Assembly: GCA_030848705.1 (NCBI GenBank)
Contig: CM061239.1
Span: forward strand, 82,132,363 to 82,196,362
Source of the DNA: Heracleum sosnowskyi
Lineage: Eukaryota; Streptophyta; Magnoliopsida; Apiales; Apiaceae
Direction: 5' to 3'
Length of the DNA stretch: 64,000 nt
Part shown: positions 32,674-42,000 of the stretch, piece by piece
How the letters are laid out: each line of letters begins with the position of its first letter
Position numbering within the stretch: the first letter of the stretch is position 1
The notes under the pieces: generated by a model
The model's database searches: none
Seen by the model: the letters and a program-made list of their open reading frames with translations, nothing else
Told to the model about the DNA's origin: nothing
Made by a program: the position numbers and the translations under genes

Positions 32674-33704
32674 TTATATCGTAAATTTATACGGGAAAAT
32701 AGGGGTTGACTATCCAAAGATGGTCAAACAGCTAGAAGAGCTTGATGATAGAAATACTATGAACTCATGAAAAATGGGGGATATCCGAAGTGCTTATTGG
32801 GACACCAAGACCAACTTGGAGTGCCAAGGTGGGACATCAAGGCCAACATGGAGCGCCAAGATGGAACAGGGAAGTAGGGATATCTGTGCACAAGGAAGGT
32901 AGGCGCACCAGAAGACTATGGAACACCAAGTTGGAGCGCCAACTTGAAGGTGATATGAAGAGTGAACATGATATTGGCTAAGAGTCCAGGTGTGGTTAAG
33001 CTTGTCTATGCACTCAAAGGGTTTTTGTTCCCGTATTCTAGCAAGTTATCCTTGTTGGGGGAGTAAGATACACCTGGTGCGACGATAACTTTGGAGAACT
33101 TGCCCTGTAGTCTGGTGGGTTATCCTCATCGGGGGGTAAGGACCAGCTTGTGCATTTGGAGTAAGTCGTGACTTTTCCCTGCAACTAATGACTGGTGTGG
33201 TAGTTGGTAGCGGTTGATGTTAGCCCCAATAGATAGGGCTAATGTTGTATCCGTGAAGGCACGGTCGTGGTTGAGCCTTGGGGTCATCGACTAGGCTCCA
33301 TCGTATGGGCTCTCCTTAGTGGGCTTGGATATGCATTTCATGACAAGTTAAGAGTTCTAGTCCGACATGGACTATGCTTGACACTTATCTTAAAGGATAC
33401 CTATCTCTAGTAGACTTAGGACCCTTATAGTCCGGCCAAGGAGTTCTATCTTTAGTGGACTTAGTATCCTTGTTCTATTAGAACTACGTGAATCTTGATC
33501 CCTATAAATATAGGGTACGTAGGCACATTAAAGGGGTTGGACGTTGAGAGCTCAGAGAGACCACCATAACTCCTTTGATCTCAGCTTCTTAAAAACACAA
33601 TTACCACCACTCTCCGGCGATAGTTCCGCTATAGAACTACCGTCATAGATCTTAATTTTGGCATATAACCTCAAATTTTGTTATCACAAATTCCTCCGTT
33701 AACA
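32674..33704 (+). repeat. Tat element 3' LTR, lacking its first two bases
   Basis: 1031 bp, matching 1033-2076. The initial TG is missing because of the deletion joining integrase to the LTR. It has one fewer 13-nt TTGGAGCGCCAA-type unit than the 5' LTR, and a TATA box at 33502-33510. It is followed by GGTGT at 33705-33709. Confidence 0.92.
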
Positions 33705-33709
33705 GGTGT
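33705..33709. repeat. Target-site duplication GGTGT of the Tat element, right copy
   Basis: Identical to 1026-1030 and directly abuts the LTR end AACA. Confidence 0.85.
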
Positions 33710-33856
33710 CTAACCAAAGGAATCCCCTATTCCTATTTGATTAAATTTATTATTATATTTTTGTATATTATAAAAGTTTTAAACAATATTATTAATATTA
33801 TTATATTTTGAGTACGAATAAGTTATTCTTGACAAAAAAAAAAAAAAAAAAAAAAA
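33710..33856 (+). mobile_element. 3' part of the poly(A)-tailed retroposon remnant
   Basis: AT-rich sequence continuing the body begun at 726 and ending in 23 consecutive A (33834-33856). The 27-bp direct repeat follows at once. No protein-coding remnant is visible. Confidence 0.6.
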
Positions 33857-33883
33857 TGATGTCACTAATACTTACATGTGCTA
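33857..33883 (+). repeat. Right 27-bp target-site duplication of the retroposon
   Basis: Exact repeat of 699-725, directly after the poly(A) tract. The flanking bases differ beyond it. Confidence 0.75.
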
Positions 33884-33999
33884 TTTAATTTCCATAAACT
33901 ACCTCACATTTTTATTCACTCAACCAAGGGAGTGGAGGAAAAAACAAACACTTACTATCCCAACGTCTCCACTCTAGCCTACTCCTACACACACATACG

Positions 34000-34585
34000 A
34001 TGGTGGCCTCGTTTGAAAACTGACAGTTTTACCGGCTTGACAAGCCCCAATTAAACGGTGGCAACACTACTGATCAAGAACATGAAATGGGCATCAACAA
34101 TGTCGAGCATTACTCTAGTGATGAAGAGGACTACCATAACGATTACAAAGACACTATACCTAAAGGCAAGTCCGAGTTGGAGCCTTCGGTTCATGACTTA
34201 CGAGACGAAGGCACATCCGATAACTGGATTGAACACAACTCATCCATGGTCCGTCTCACGGGTAAACATCCGTTTAATTGTGAGGCGCCTTTGTCGCGCC
34301 TCATGCACCACGGATTTATTACTCCCGTGCCACTTCACTCTGTGCGGAACAACGGTGCTGTACCCAAAGCTAGTTGGGATAACTGGTGTTGTACCCAAAG
34401 CTAGTTGGAATGACTGGACTGTGGAAATAACCGGATTAGTGAAGCGGCCTAGTTTTTTTACCATGAAACAACTTGTTTGTGATTTTCCTAGTAGGGAATT
34501 TCCAGTGTCTTTAGTTTGTGCTGGAAATCGTAGAAAAGAACGTAACATGGTGAAGCAAACCATCGGTTTCAACTGGGGTGCTGCA
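34000..34585 (+). pseudogene. NIA: Nitrate reductase (NIA) 5' fragment, inactivated
   Basis: Clear match to the N-terminal region and start of the molybdenum-cofactor domain of plant NADH-nitrate reductase. Landmarks are an acidic N-terminal stretch (SSDEEDYHNDYKD), KGKSELEPSVHD, RLTGKHPFNCEAPLSRLMHH, GFITPVPLH, and LVCAGNRRKE with the cofactor-ligating Cys. The enzyme normally reduces nitrate to nitrite in the cytosol. Damage: TGA at 34021-34023 (eighth codon, where Arg is expected), a 31-bp tandem duplication (34354-34415) shifting frame, and truncation at 34585 where an LTR begins. The start is the ATG at 34000, in frame with the homology. Leader-like DNA upstream argues for a genomic duplicate, not a retrocopy. 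No heme or FAD domain is present anywhere in the window. Confidence 0.9.
34354..34415 (+). repeat. 31-bp tandem duplication inside the NIA pseudogene
   Basis: 34354-34384 and 34385-34415 share GTACCCAAAGCTAGTTGG and their borders, with a few substitutions. Since 31 is not a multiple of three, NIA homology moves to the next frame after it. Confidence 0.9.
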
Positions 34586-34736
34586 TGCATTTTGATTAGT
34601 GCATATTTTTGCATAATTTTGTACTTATTTTATTGCCTGAAAAGAAGAAAAAAACAAAGTAAGGAGTTGGTTGATTAAAAATCAAGATCAAAGGTCGAGA
34701 TTAACCCAACCCTTCCCCTAAACCCTAAATTTGTCC

Positions 34737-34744
34737 TATAAATA
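34737..34744 (+). promoter_or_regulatory. TATA box of the Athila-like LTR
   Basis: TATAAATA in a GTCCTATAAATACCCC context. It could drive transcription rightward from the LTR. Confidence 0.45.
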
Positions 34745-35933
34745 CCCCCATCATTCCCTTTGTAAAAACAACCTAAATTTTTAGATTAGCCTAAATTTTA
34801 GAAGTAGCCTCCTTTGCATTTTCCTAGATCTAGTTTTCTCTTTCATTGTATTAGCTTCAATTTTGTAAATTTCCTTTCATATTAATGTTAAATCAAGTCT
34901 TTAATTTAATTCTACATCTTGTTCTCTTCATTTCTTGGCTATGAACTTTTGTAAATCCAATAATGTGAGTCAAATAGCCTTTGTGCTAACATTTGAGGTA
35001 TAAATGAGCCATCTTTATTTATTGTTATGTAGTGTTAATGTTTTAGATTTACTTTTCTTGTTGAAGTTGGTGTATTATTGTAGTAGGTTTGTTAATTTAG
35101 TGTAGATTTAAATTTGGTAGTGTTAAGGAGCTTGTTGATCTAGTTTTGGTATTTGAATTTGTGTTTGGATGAAATGGGTTTGATAGTTAAGAGCTTGATT
35201 TGGAATTGTTAGTATTAAAGTTTGAGTCTTTAATGTTTAGATTTAGTTTTAAATAATTTAAGTGTTGGATGTTTTTGAATTTTTCCGGTGAATTCAAGTT
35301 TTCGGGTGAAATAAATTCTTCATTGAAATTTGAACTTCCATACGCCATTTTACATTTTTTCGGCTATAACTTATCCTGTCACATAACTCAATTTTCTGAT
35401 GGGGTTTCAGTTTCGCTTTTGCTTTTACAGTTTCGTTTTCATTTCGCATTTCCGTTTTCTGTACTGTTCGGCAACATCTCAGTTGGGTGCTCATGTTATT
35501 CTACTTACGAGGAGGACGTTGTAGTGTAATTTGATTTATATGATTTTCAATCATTACCCTGTCATTAATTTGCATGTTTAGTTAATAGATTCAGCTCTCA
35601 TCATTTACTAGTACTAGTCGTGACTTTATTAAGTTCATTTATGTTTGTTTCATTTACTTTTCACTCTTTAATGCTAGTGAATTATATTGCTTTTCTTATC
35701 ACATAGAATTCAAACCGTAGTCTTAATAAGCAAGTAGTGTTCATTCTTTTCGCTTTCTTAGCCCATTTATAACCATGCTGGTCCAAAAACAATACATGGC
35801 CCATTTCTTTTCTATTTTGCCATAGCTCAGTTCCTAGCCCATTTTGATTAGCCGACCCTTATTTTTGTAGCTTTAGTTTGCATGTTTTGTTCGGTCCAAT
35901 TTGCATTTTATTAAGTTACCTAGATTACAAATA

Positions 35934-36785
35934 CAGTAAAACCTCTATAAATTAATACTCGATAAATTAATAATCTCGATAAAATTAATAATTTGTCCAG
36001 TCCCAACTTGGGACCAGTATAAAATTGGACCCCAATCGATAAAATAATAAGATAATAACTTTTTTGAAATCCCAAAGTATATATATTGGTCTCAACGAAA
36101 CTATAAATTAATAATCATTAAAAGATTCCATACATATTCTAAAATTGTCTAGTAAAAAATGAATCTATAGTCACTTGTTTTTTGTTGAACTTCAAATCTA
36201 TATTGACTTCATCTTTAAATCTCCTCACTGCACTTAAGAGTTGGGGCATTGTCTTTCTCGTATTGCAACAAAAAGTTGTGAAGAGTTGTTGTCGCTTGCA
36301 ATGCTTCTTTCCGAGTGACCGGTTCCAAAGCTATTGAATCATCCTCAACTTCGTCATCGATCGGATTTTGAATGGTATCCGCCACAATTTCTTCAATGCT
36401 TTGAACCTCGTAACATTCATTATTTTCACCAGGATAATCTAGCAAGTGATTCACATCCATTTCGTGCCGATAATGCATACCTGTAATCAAGTTCTCAAGC
36501 TCACGAATGTCTTCTCCAGAATTTACATCGTTTAAATCACTTGAGCCGGTTGGATTCACTGAACGAATTTTGCAGTGTCGAAAGCAATTTGCTATGGCCT
36601 CTTGTAATTTATTTTTCATCTCTAACTAATATATATTGTAACTAGTACATTAGACTTGGAAATTTAAAGGTCTTATGTAAATCCTCTTTAAATTAATAAA
36701 TTATTAATTTATCGATATAATAATATCTCTCTAAATTAATAAAATATCCCGGTCCCAACATTATTAATTTATAGAGGTTTTACTG
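35934..36785 (-). mobile_element. Pogo-like (Tc1/mariner) non-autonomous element
   Basis: Near-perfect terminal inverted repeats: CAGTAAAACCTCTATAAATT on the left and its complement on the right, with TA duplications at 35932-35933 and 36786-36787. These termini match those known for plant pogo-like families such as Emigrant and Lemi1. At 852 bp it is much shorter than an autonomous element, and it keeps only a transposase tail on the minus strand. Confidence 0.85.
36215..36619 (-). pseudogene. C-terminal remnant of a pogo-like transposase
   Basis: A 134-codon frame inside the pogo-like element. The acidic block (DDEVEDDSIALEP) followed by VTRKEALQATTTLHNFLLQ resembles the C-terminal tail of plant pogo/CENP-B-like DDE transposases. 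The helix-turn-helix DNA-binding part and the DDE core are absent, so it cannot catalyse transposition. The upstream boundary with non-coding DNA is near 36620. Assignment relies on the tail pattern plus the termini. Confidence 0.6.
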
Positions 36786-37013
36786 TAGTTTCCTAGTGTT
36801 TGGTTCTAACTACTTGATTTATTTTTGTAATTTTCATTCGATTGTTAATTTAGATAAATACCACTCTTTTCAAAATGAATCGTTCTAATTCTCCTATATT
36901 AATTATTAATTGCTTGCAAAAAATATATAGTCTCTGTCGATTGAATCATAAATATTCAAATGATGATTGTGCACTTGCGATATTAAATGTTTATTTCTAG
37001 CACATTAAGTTTT

Positions 37014-37031
37014 TGACACCGCTGCCGGGGA
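37014..37031 (+). other. Degenerate primer-binding site of the Athila-like element
   Basis: TGACACCGCTGCCGGGGA differs by three transitions from the Asp-tRNA-type primer site common in Athila elements. It follows the LTR end within about 10 nt. Confidence 0.6.
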
Positions 37032-37964
37032 TTATAATTATTTTTCACGCCTTAATTTTTAGGTTTTAGGATTAGTTTTACTTGTTTTATTTTTAGGAAA
37101 TTGATCATTTGGGAAGCTTGGTGAGACATGATAAAAAGCTCGAAGAATTTTGGAAGCTTGCTTGGGTAACCCGTATCTCTCTCATTTCGATTTTTTTTTC
37201 ACGAGTAAAAAATTATACAAAAAAATTGAAATATAAAAAAAAGATAGTTAGTTAAATATATATTTGTTGCATCATGCATAATCACCTAGGTTCACATCAT
37301 CTAGATTTAATTTTCTTGTTTTTTTTAATTTATCGTAACTTATTAATTGTGGTGATTGTTGGAGGAATGAGGTACGTTAAATTTCTCTTTTCTTTAGATT
37401 AGAACACGTAGGGTAAAGCATCCATAGTTATTTATCGTTTTTATATATTGTGTGTTGTATCATTTAAATAAATCTTAACGGCAAAACCCAATCACAAGAT
37501 AAGGGGAGGGATTTCATCACTCTTTCTTTGGCCCACAACCACTAATCCATCATTTTGCATACACTAGCTTTTTAATAAAATAAATTAGACATCAGCCCCT
37601 AGAATTTCGCACTCGTCTAGGAAAAGAACCTATAACGAATAATTCTTTACGTATTTATCATTTTGGTGTCTAGGCTAATGAAAGCTTACCTGGCCATTCA
37701 GATTGGTGTCTAGGATTGGTGTTTAGCCTCTTGGCAATGCTTGCACCTACCTGACCAATCGGGATTTATATTTATTGAATTAGAACTTCTAGAATTATCT
37801 TGTTGTTAGGAGCAAGTCTAGATTATCTTCTAGAATTAAGATAAGTCTAGATTATCTGGGATTACCTAAAATGCTCTAGTGTTCTAAAGAGTTTTAACTA
37901 ATGTATCTGTATTGATTAATAAGTTGTGAAATAAATTTGTGTAGTTAACTACTTTTCATTATAA
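37032..37964 (+). other. Probable decayed leader of the Athila-like element; no gene
   Basis: AT-rich, with long T and A runs. I see no Gag or Pol homology and no open frame worth listing. Duplicated words GGTGTCTAGG and TCTAGATTATCT occur at 37667-37850. Assignment to the element is by continuity only. Confidence 0.35.
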
Positions 37965-38807
37965 CTAGCCGATAACCTGTGCCAAGCACATGCCGAGCAT
38001 GAGTCGACATCAACATATTAATAATTAATAAATATTAATAAATATTTTTAAAAAATGTATTTGTCGAGAATTGAATGATAAAAATATATAATAAATAAAC
38101 CACTATTTAATTATGTAATTGAAGACAATCGAACCGTTCTTAAAACTAAAGAAATTAAAGTAAATAAATAAATCGTGTATAATTACGTAGCTTCAAAGGA
38201 ATCGAACCCTCGATGTATCTAATAAATTTAAAATAAATAAATAAATATTGTATAATTATGTAGTTGCAAGGAATCGAACCCGGTATGAAGTTAAAAAATT
38301 TAAAGTAAATAAATCTTATATAATTACGTAGTTGCAAGGAATCAAACCCGGATTTCGTGATAATCAAATTTGATACTTTGGTATCGCGCGCCATTTTCAG
38401 ATTGTTTTGCTTATTAATATTAATTTTAATTATTAAAAAATGTACTTATATATATTTGAATAATAGAAATATATAATAAATAAATACTATTTAATTATGT
38501 GGTTATAGGTAATTAATCTTGAATTTGGTACCCCACGATATTTTAACGGTATTTTCTTTATTAATAAAGAGTATAGAAGTTATAGACAATTGAACTTTGA
38601 ATGAAATTAATGAAATTAAAGTAAATAAATAAATTTTGTATAATAACGTAGTTGTAAGGCCTGAATTATGCTAAAAAATTTACATTAATAAATCTTGTAC
38701 GTAGTTGCGAGGAAGGAATCGAACCCAAGTATCGTGATAACCAAATTTGGTACTTTGGTACGGCGTGTCATTTTCACATTGTTTTCCTCGTTAATAAAGA
38801 GTATAGA
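37965..38807 (-). mobile_element. Non-autonomous Helitron
   Basis: On the minus strand it begins TCTATACTCTTTATTAA at 38807, after a host A. It ends CTAG at 37965, before a host T, preceded by a small hairpin (TGTGC TTG GCACA) about 10 nt upstream. TC start, hairpin, CTRR end and insertion between A and T are the Helitron signature. No Rep/helicase is present. A second TCTATACTCTTTATTAA start lies inside at 38577, so either an internal duplication or two overlapping Helitrons occur. Repeats of CGTAGTTGCAAGGAATCGAA fill the interior. Confidence 0.72.
38187..38726. repeat. Tandem module within the Helitron
   Basis: Copies of a CGTAGTTGCAAGGAATCGAACC-like word begin near 38187, 38259, 38327 and 38699, with a shorter relic near 38648. 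They are spaced about 70 nt apart in the first three and embedded in AAATAAATAAAT-rich DNA. Confidence 0.65.
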
Positions 38808-40279
38808 TTTGGTGAATATGAAAAGAATTATATTAAAACTTACAAATTTCATTACAATGCTCTCTTTTGTCTTTTGGTCTATAGGTTGATTTTAGCTTCT
38901 ACTCAACATTCACATCCTTCTCTCTAGTCACTCTCTGTATAACATGATTCCTAGCAGTTCCTCCTCTAACTTACGAGTCAGTAATATGTGGCTACTAGAT
39001 ATGATCAGTGGGCATGATTTGTCTATGATAAGTTTGTATGCACTATAATTCAAACATAAGTTCACAATTTCATGTAATAAGTTAGGTGTAGATTTTCAAC
39101 ACAGTAGGAAGACATATCCATGGAACACTCAAGGAAGAAGCTCTCTTGCCTACGAGCTGTATTCACAAAATTCCTCACCATTCTCTCACGCAGACATACA
39201 ATAGATTAGTAACACAGGAAATTTTTTCCAGGATGGATACCAAAGTGGTATCCAACAGAATGTTTTTAAAACCCCTATCAACTGATTATTGGTACAGGTC
39301 ATTTAAGGTTTTACAACTCCTTTACCTTTCAGAAGCCAAACAACTTCCACTGTTCCTTTTACGAGTATATTGTTTAAGAAGATTGAATCCAAAGAGCTGA
39401 TACATGAAAGATGAAATGGTCTTCACAACAGTGGCATAACTGAAACTTAACTGCAGAAGCAATGCGCCTAATAAGAATGTCGTAGTCTGATGCCACCAGA
39501 TCCCAAATGTAGCCATGACATCACATAAGATATCCTGACATACACACCCGACCTCTGTTCACACGAGCTAGTTTTTTTGTTTTATTAGCTTTAGAGTAAC
39601 AGGGACAGTCATAGATTGTGCATCTAGAACGGTTGGCCTTCAATAATTGCAACAAGCTCTTATAAATGTTCACAAGCTTGAAAGCACCCAGTCCAAATAA
39701 ACTCATACCGACAAGAGCATGATAGCAAGAGCGTTAGAAACACAGAACCACACAATGTTTCATTTAAATTGAAAAATTGTGTTCTCAGGTATTTTCTACA
39801 TCAAAGCACACGTGCTTGTGTAGAATAAAATCGTCAATCGTAGCTAGTATGCTCTGCTTTTTGTGAGATGATGTTGCAGTATTTGAATATTTTTGCAGCT
39901 GAATGTTTTGGTTTAGTTGGCGCCTACTTTTATTTGGTGTTGGTCCGAAGTCTTGAGAAAAAGTTATTTAGACTCAGCAAAAAAAAAAAAGTAGTTACTT
40001 ACAAGTTACAAATGACAATACCTACTGACAACTAAATTCATAGACTTGAATAAAATTATTTATAATTTGACAATATATAGCTTAATGTATTACTCGTTCA
40101 ACAATTATAATGCGATACAACAACAATATCTAGTTCTCTCGCATATATTACAGAGTTTTTATTACCGCAACACAAAGATTTGTGAAACGCGTCCCTTCTG
40201 GAAGTTTGGGTTATGTTGGTCAACAGTACACTTGTCCGACGGGTAATATTTTGGAATCTATTTTTAAAAATTTGATCAT
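38808..40279. other. Unassigned DNA with two short minus-strand frames
   Basis: No known gene or element is recognised. Two adjacent minus-strand frames, 39521-39706 (61 codons, with RSRCTIYDCPCYSKANK) and 39322-39516 (64 codons, hydrophobic, TTTFLLGALLLQLSFSYATVV), have more protein-like composition than their surroundings and could be exons or relics of one gene. I cannot assign them and do not list them as coding. The remainder is AT-rich. Confidence 0.4.
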
Positions 40280-40287
40280 AAGATAGA
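40280..40287. repeat. Probable 8-bp target-site duplication of a MITE, left copy
   Basis: AAGATAGA, against AAGATATA at 40603-40610 (7 of 8 identical), directly outside the inverted repeats. Confidence 0.55.
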
Positions 40288-40602
40288 AGAGTAAAATATA
40301 AAATGATGGCCGTATTTTATATCGAATTTCAAAAATATGGTTAAATTTTCAAGTTCGCAAATTTATGGTCAGATTTAGTTTCCGCGTTTTAAAAGAGTGA
40401 CTTACGCTAACTTTTTTCCAAAAGATGGCCAAATTTTATTTCAAATTTTTAAAAGAATGACTCATTTTCACGTTAACAATTAGCGTCGGCCATTCTTTTA
40501 AAAGATGAGTATAAATTTTGGCCATTAATTTACAAATTCGAAAATTCAACCACTTTTTTGTAAATTGGTGTAAAATATAGCCACCATCCTATAATTTACT
40601 CT
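40288..40602. mobile_element. 315-bp MITE with long terminal inverted repeats
   Basis: The first about 84 bp (starting AGAGTAAAATAT, containing GATGGCCGTATTTTAT) align with the reverse complement of the last about 84 bp (ending ATAATTTACTCT). The termini are diverged, so the element is old. An 8-bp near-duplication suggests a hAT-type mobiliser. It lies about 300 bp upstream of the calmodulin-like gene start. Confidence 0.7.
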
Positions 40603-40808
40603 AAGATATAATGGAATAAATTTAAAAAGAAAAAGTAACTGTAACTTCTTTGGGAAGAATCTGATCCTAGGTAGGCGCACCATCTCTGGTATGAATAATC
40701 TGATAGGTCGTTGTTGCATCGTTGAGTGGACAAATTATGTAAACACTTGCACTACATAATTGTCCAATTTGTATCTTGAAATTGAAAGGTGTCCTTTTTT
40801 CGGTTCTT

Positions 40809-40815
40809 TATATAA
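40809..40815 (+). promoter_or_regulatory. TATA box of the calmodulin-like gene
   Basis: TATATAA 85-91 bp upstream of the ATG, followed by an A/C-rich leader typical of plant 5' UTRs. Confidence 0.6.
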
Positions 40816-40899
40816 TACAATTATGAACTAACAATATTCTAAGCAACGAGCTGCAAAAACAATATACACTTTTAATTCCAGACTACAAACCTCAAACAA

Positions 40900-41379
40900 A
40901 TGGCTCAACACGGCTCCCTCTCTGCTGAAACTGAGACACTGAGTTACGTGCTACGCCTGTTAGAGGCCTTCCGAGCCTTCGATTCAGACAACGATGGAGG
41001 AATCACAGCTGCTGAGCTAGGAGGAGTGATGGGGTCACTTGGATACAATCCATGTGATCAAGAAGTGAGGTCAATGATGCAACAAGGAGATAGGAACCAA
41101 GACGGGCTTTTGAGCATTCAAGAATTCTTGGAGTTGAACACAAAAGAGTTGGAATTAGGTGGTTTGGCCAACTCACTTAAGACTGTTTTGGAACATTTGG
41201 ATTTCGAGGGAGATGAGTTTGTAACTGGAGAAGAACTGTTTCAGGTTATGGGGAACAGTACTGGAATTGATGAACTAGGTTTAGAAGAATGCCAAGCTAT
41301 TATTGCTTCAATTGACGGGGATGGAGACGGGGCTATAGGTTACGAGGATTTCAACCTTATTGTTAGCTGCCTCATTTGA
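40900..41379 (+). CDS. Calmodulin-like protein (four EF-hands, 159 aa)
   Basis: Intronless gene for a small calcium sensor of the plant CML family. EF loops: 28-39 (DSDNDGGITAAE) and 64-75 (DRNQDGLLSIQE) are canonical. Loop 101-112 (DFEGDEFVTGEE) has Glu instead of Gly at position 6. Loop 139-150 (DGDGDGAIGYED) ends in Asp instead of Glu, which usually favours weaker or altered binding. The N-terminus before EF1 is short, with no signal peptide or myristoylation motif, so the protein is probably cytosolic or nuclear and acts by Ca2+-dependent binding to targets. The start sits in a good context (ACAAATGGCT) after a TATA box. It is flanked by a MITE upstream and a copia element 287 bp downstream of the stop. 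It resembles the CML29-type subgroup, but I am not sure of the subgroup. Confidence 0.93.
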   Translation: MAQHGSLSAETETLSYVLRLLEAFRAFDSDNDGGITAAELGGVMGSLGYNPCDQEVRSMMQQGDRNQDGLLSIQEFLELNTKELELGGLANSLKTVLEHLDFEGDEFVTGEELFQVMGNSTGIDELGLEECQAIIASIDGDGDGAIGYEDFNLIVSCLI

Positions 41380-41661
41380 AGTGGTGTACTCATATACTAT
41401 ATATGCATGCATATTTGTGTGTCTAGTCTACGCGTGGGTTTCAGTTATCCTTCGATTAGTACTCCTGATCGACCAAATTCATGATCAGGCTACGCACTAT
41501 GTATTGTGCATGTAATAATCTAATCCATACATGTTTCATACACTATATTGAATACTCCTAACTAGCTCATGATTTGTGGACACATAATATGCATGCGGGT
41601 CTCATCTATACTTTTTATTAGAATCAGAAACTCCATCTTAATGGTTCTTAATGATATGGTA
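41380..41661 (+). other. 3' flank / probable 3' UTR of the calmodulin-like gene
   Basis: AT-rich with no frame. The copia element inserted at its end, duplicating TGAAG. No polyadenylation signal is clear enough to mark. Confidence 0.4.
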
Positions 41662-41666
41662 TGAAG
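41662..41666. repeat. Target-site duplication TGAAG of the copia element, left copy
   Basis: Repeated at 46583-46587, just outside the two LTRs. Confidence 0.9.
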
Positions 41667-41976
41667 TGTTGCAATTTATATGACTAAAACAAGTATATGT
41701 ATGTAACAGAGGAGATAGAACACCTGTGTATTCAAAAGACTTGCTCACATATTATTTCCACCAGTACAGAATATAAACAAAAACAAATAACTAGAGATCC
41801 TATAAACCAGGACCACCTCCAGCACCACTCCTAGATAATCTCTACTTCTAACTTATTAAGTGAACAGCTACAGACTTTCCTAACAAACAGCACGACCCAG
41901 TCATGCAGTACAAATAAAATAAAACACAGACTATTTAACTTATTTTATTTATTCTAAGTTTGAGATTAAACTAACA
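41667..41976 (-). repeat. Copia 3' LTR
   Basis: 310 bp with TGTT...AACA ends. It differs from 46273-46582 at two sites (ACACCTGTG/ACACATGTG and AACACAGAC/AACATAGAC). Confidence 0.95.
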
Positions 41977-41990
41977 ATCCCTCCCTTAAT
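41977..41990 (-). other. Copia polypurine tract
   Basis: The minus strand reads TTAAGGGAGGGAT directly before the LTR. Confidence 0.75.
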
Positions 41991-42000
41991 CTCAAACACA

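Larger units (their letters stand above)
1031..33704 (+). mobile_element. Tat-lineage Ty3-gypsy retrotransposon, decayed and split by a Tekay dimer
   Basis: The element runs from LTR start TGTTATATCG to LTR end CCGTTAACA with a matching GGTGT duplication. Order on the plus strand is LTR, primer site, gag, protease (DNGSS motif), RT (YVDD), RNase H, an additional RNase H, integrase start, LTR. The RT wording (ACPKDSFPLPR, YVDDMLVKS) and the extra RNase H place it in the Tat group. It is dead: frameshift at a C tract, in-frame stops at 3527, 3890, 5069 and 6833, a large integrase deletion, and a 24.6-kb Tekay insertion at 7072/7073. Net of that insertion it is about 8.0 kb. By eye the two LTRs differ by roughly a dozen substitutions plus one repeat-unit indel. 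Confidence 0.9.
34586..37004 (+). repeat. Athila-like LTR inserted in the NIA pseudogene
   Basis: NIA homology stops at 34585 and TGCATTTTGATTAGTGCAT begins. About 2.4 kb later a primer-site-like motif (37014-37031) follows an end in AGCACA. Minus the 852-bp pogo-like insertion, the LTR is about 1.57 kb, fitting the Athila group. A TATA box (TATAAATA, 34737-34744) is present. The left boundary could be up to 11 bp further right. No second LTR or target duplication is visible, so the element has lost its 3' part or it lies elsewhere. Confidence 0.6.

Noticed and set aside
32674..32770. C-terminal tail of the Tat integrase frame running into the LTR
   Set aside because: It is read-through of LTR sequence after a deletion, not integrase.
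34586..34678. Hydrophobic tail (ILISAYFCIILYLFYCL) as a membrane segment of a NIA-derived protein
   Set aside because: It is translation of LTR sequence beyond the truncation, in a frame already broken upstream.
38327..38726. tRNA-like GGGTTCGATTCC (B-box-like) words on the minus strand inside the Helitron
   Set aside because: No acceptor stem, A box or credible cloverleaf can be drawn; the T-arm-like stem has mismatches.
41362..41379. Possible prenylation signal at the calmodulin-like C-terminus (SCLI)
   Set aside because: Only two residues follow the Cys, so it is not a CaaX box.
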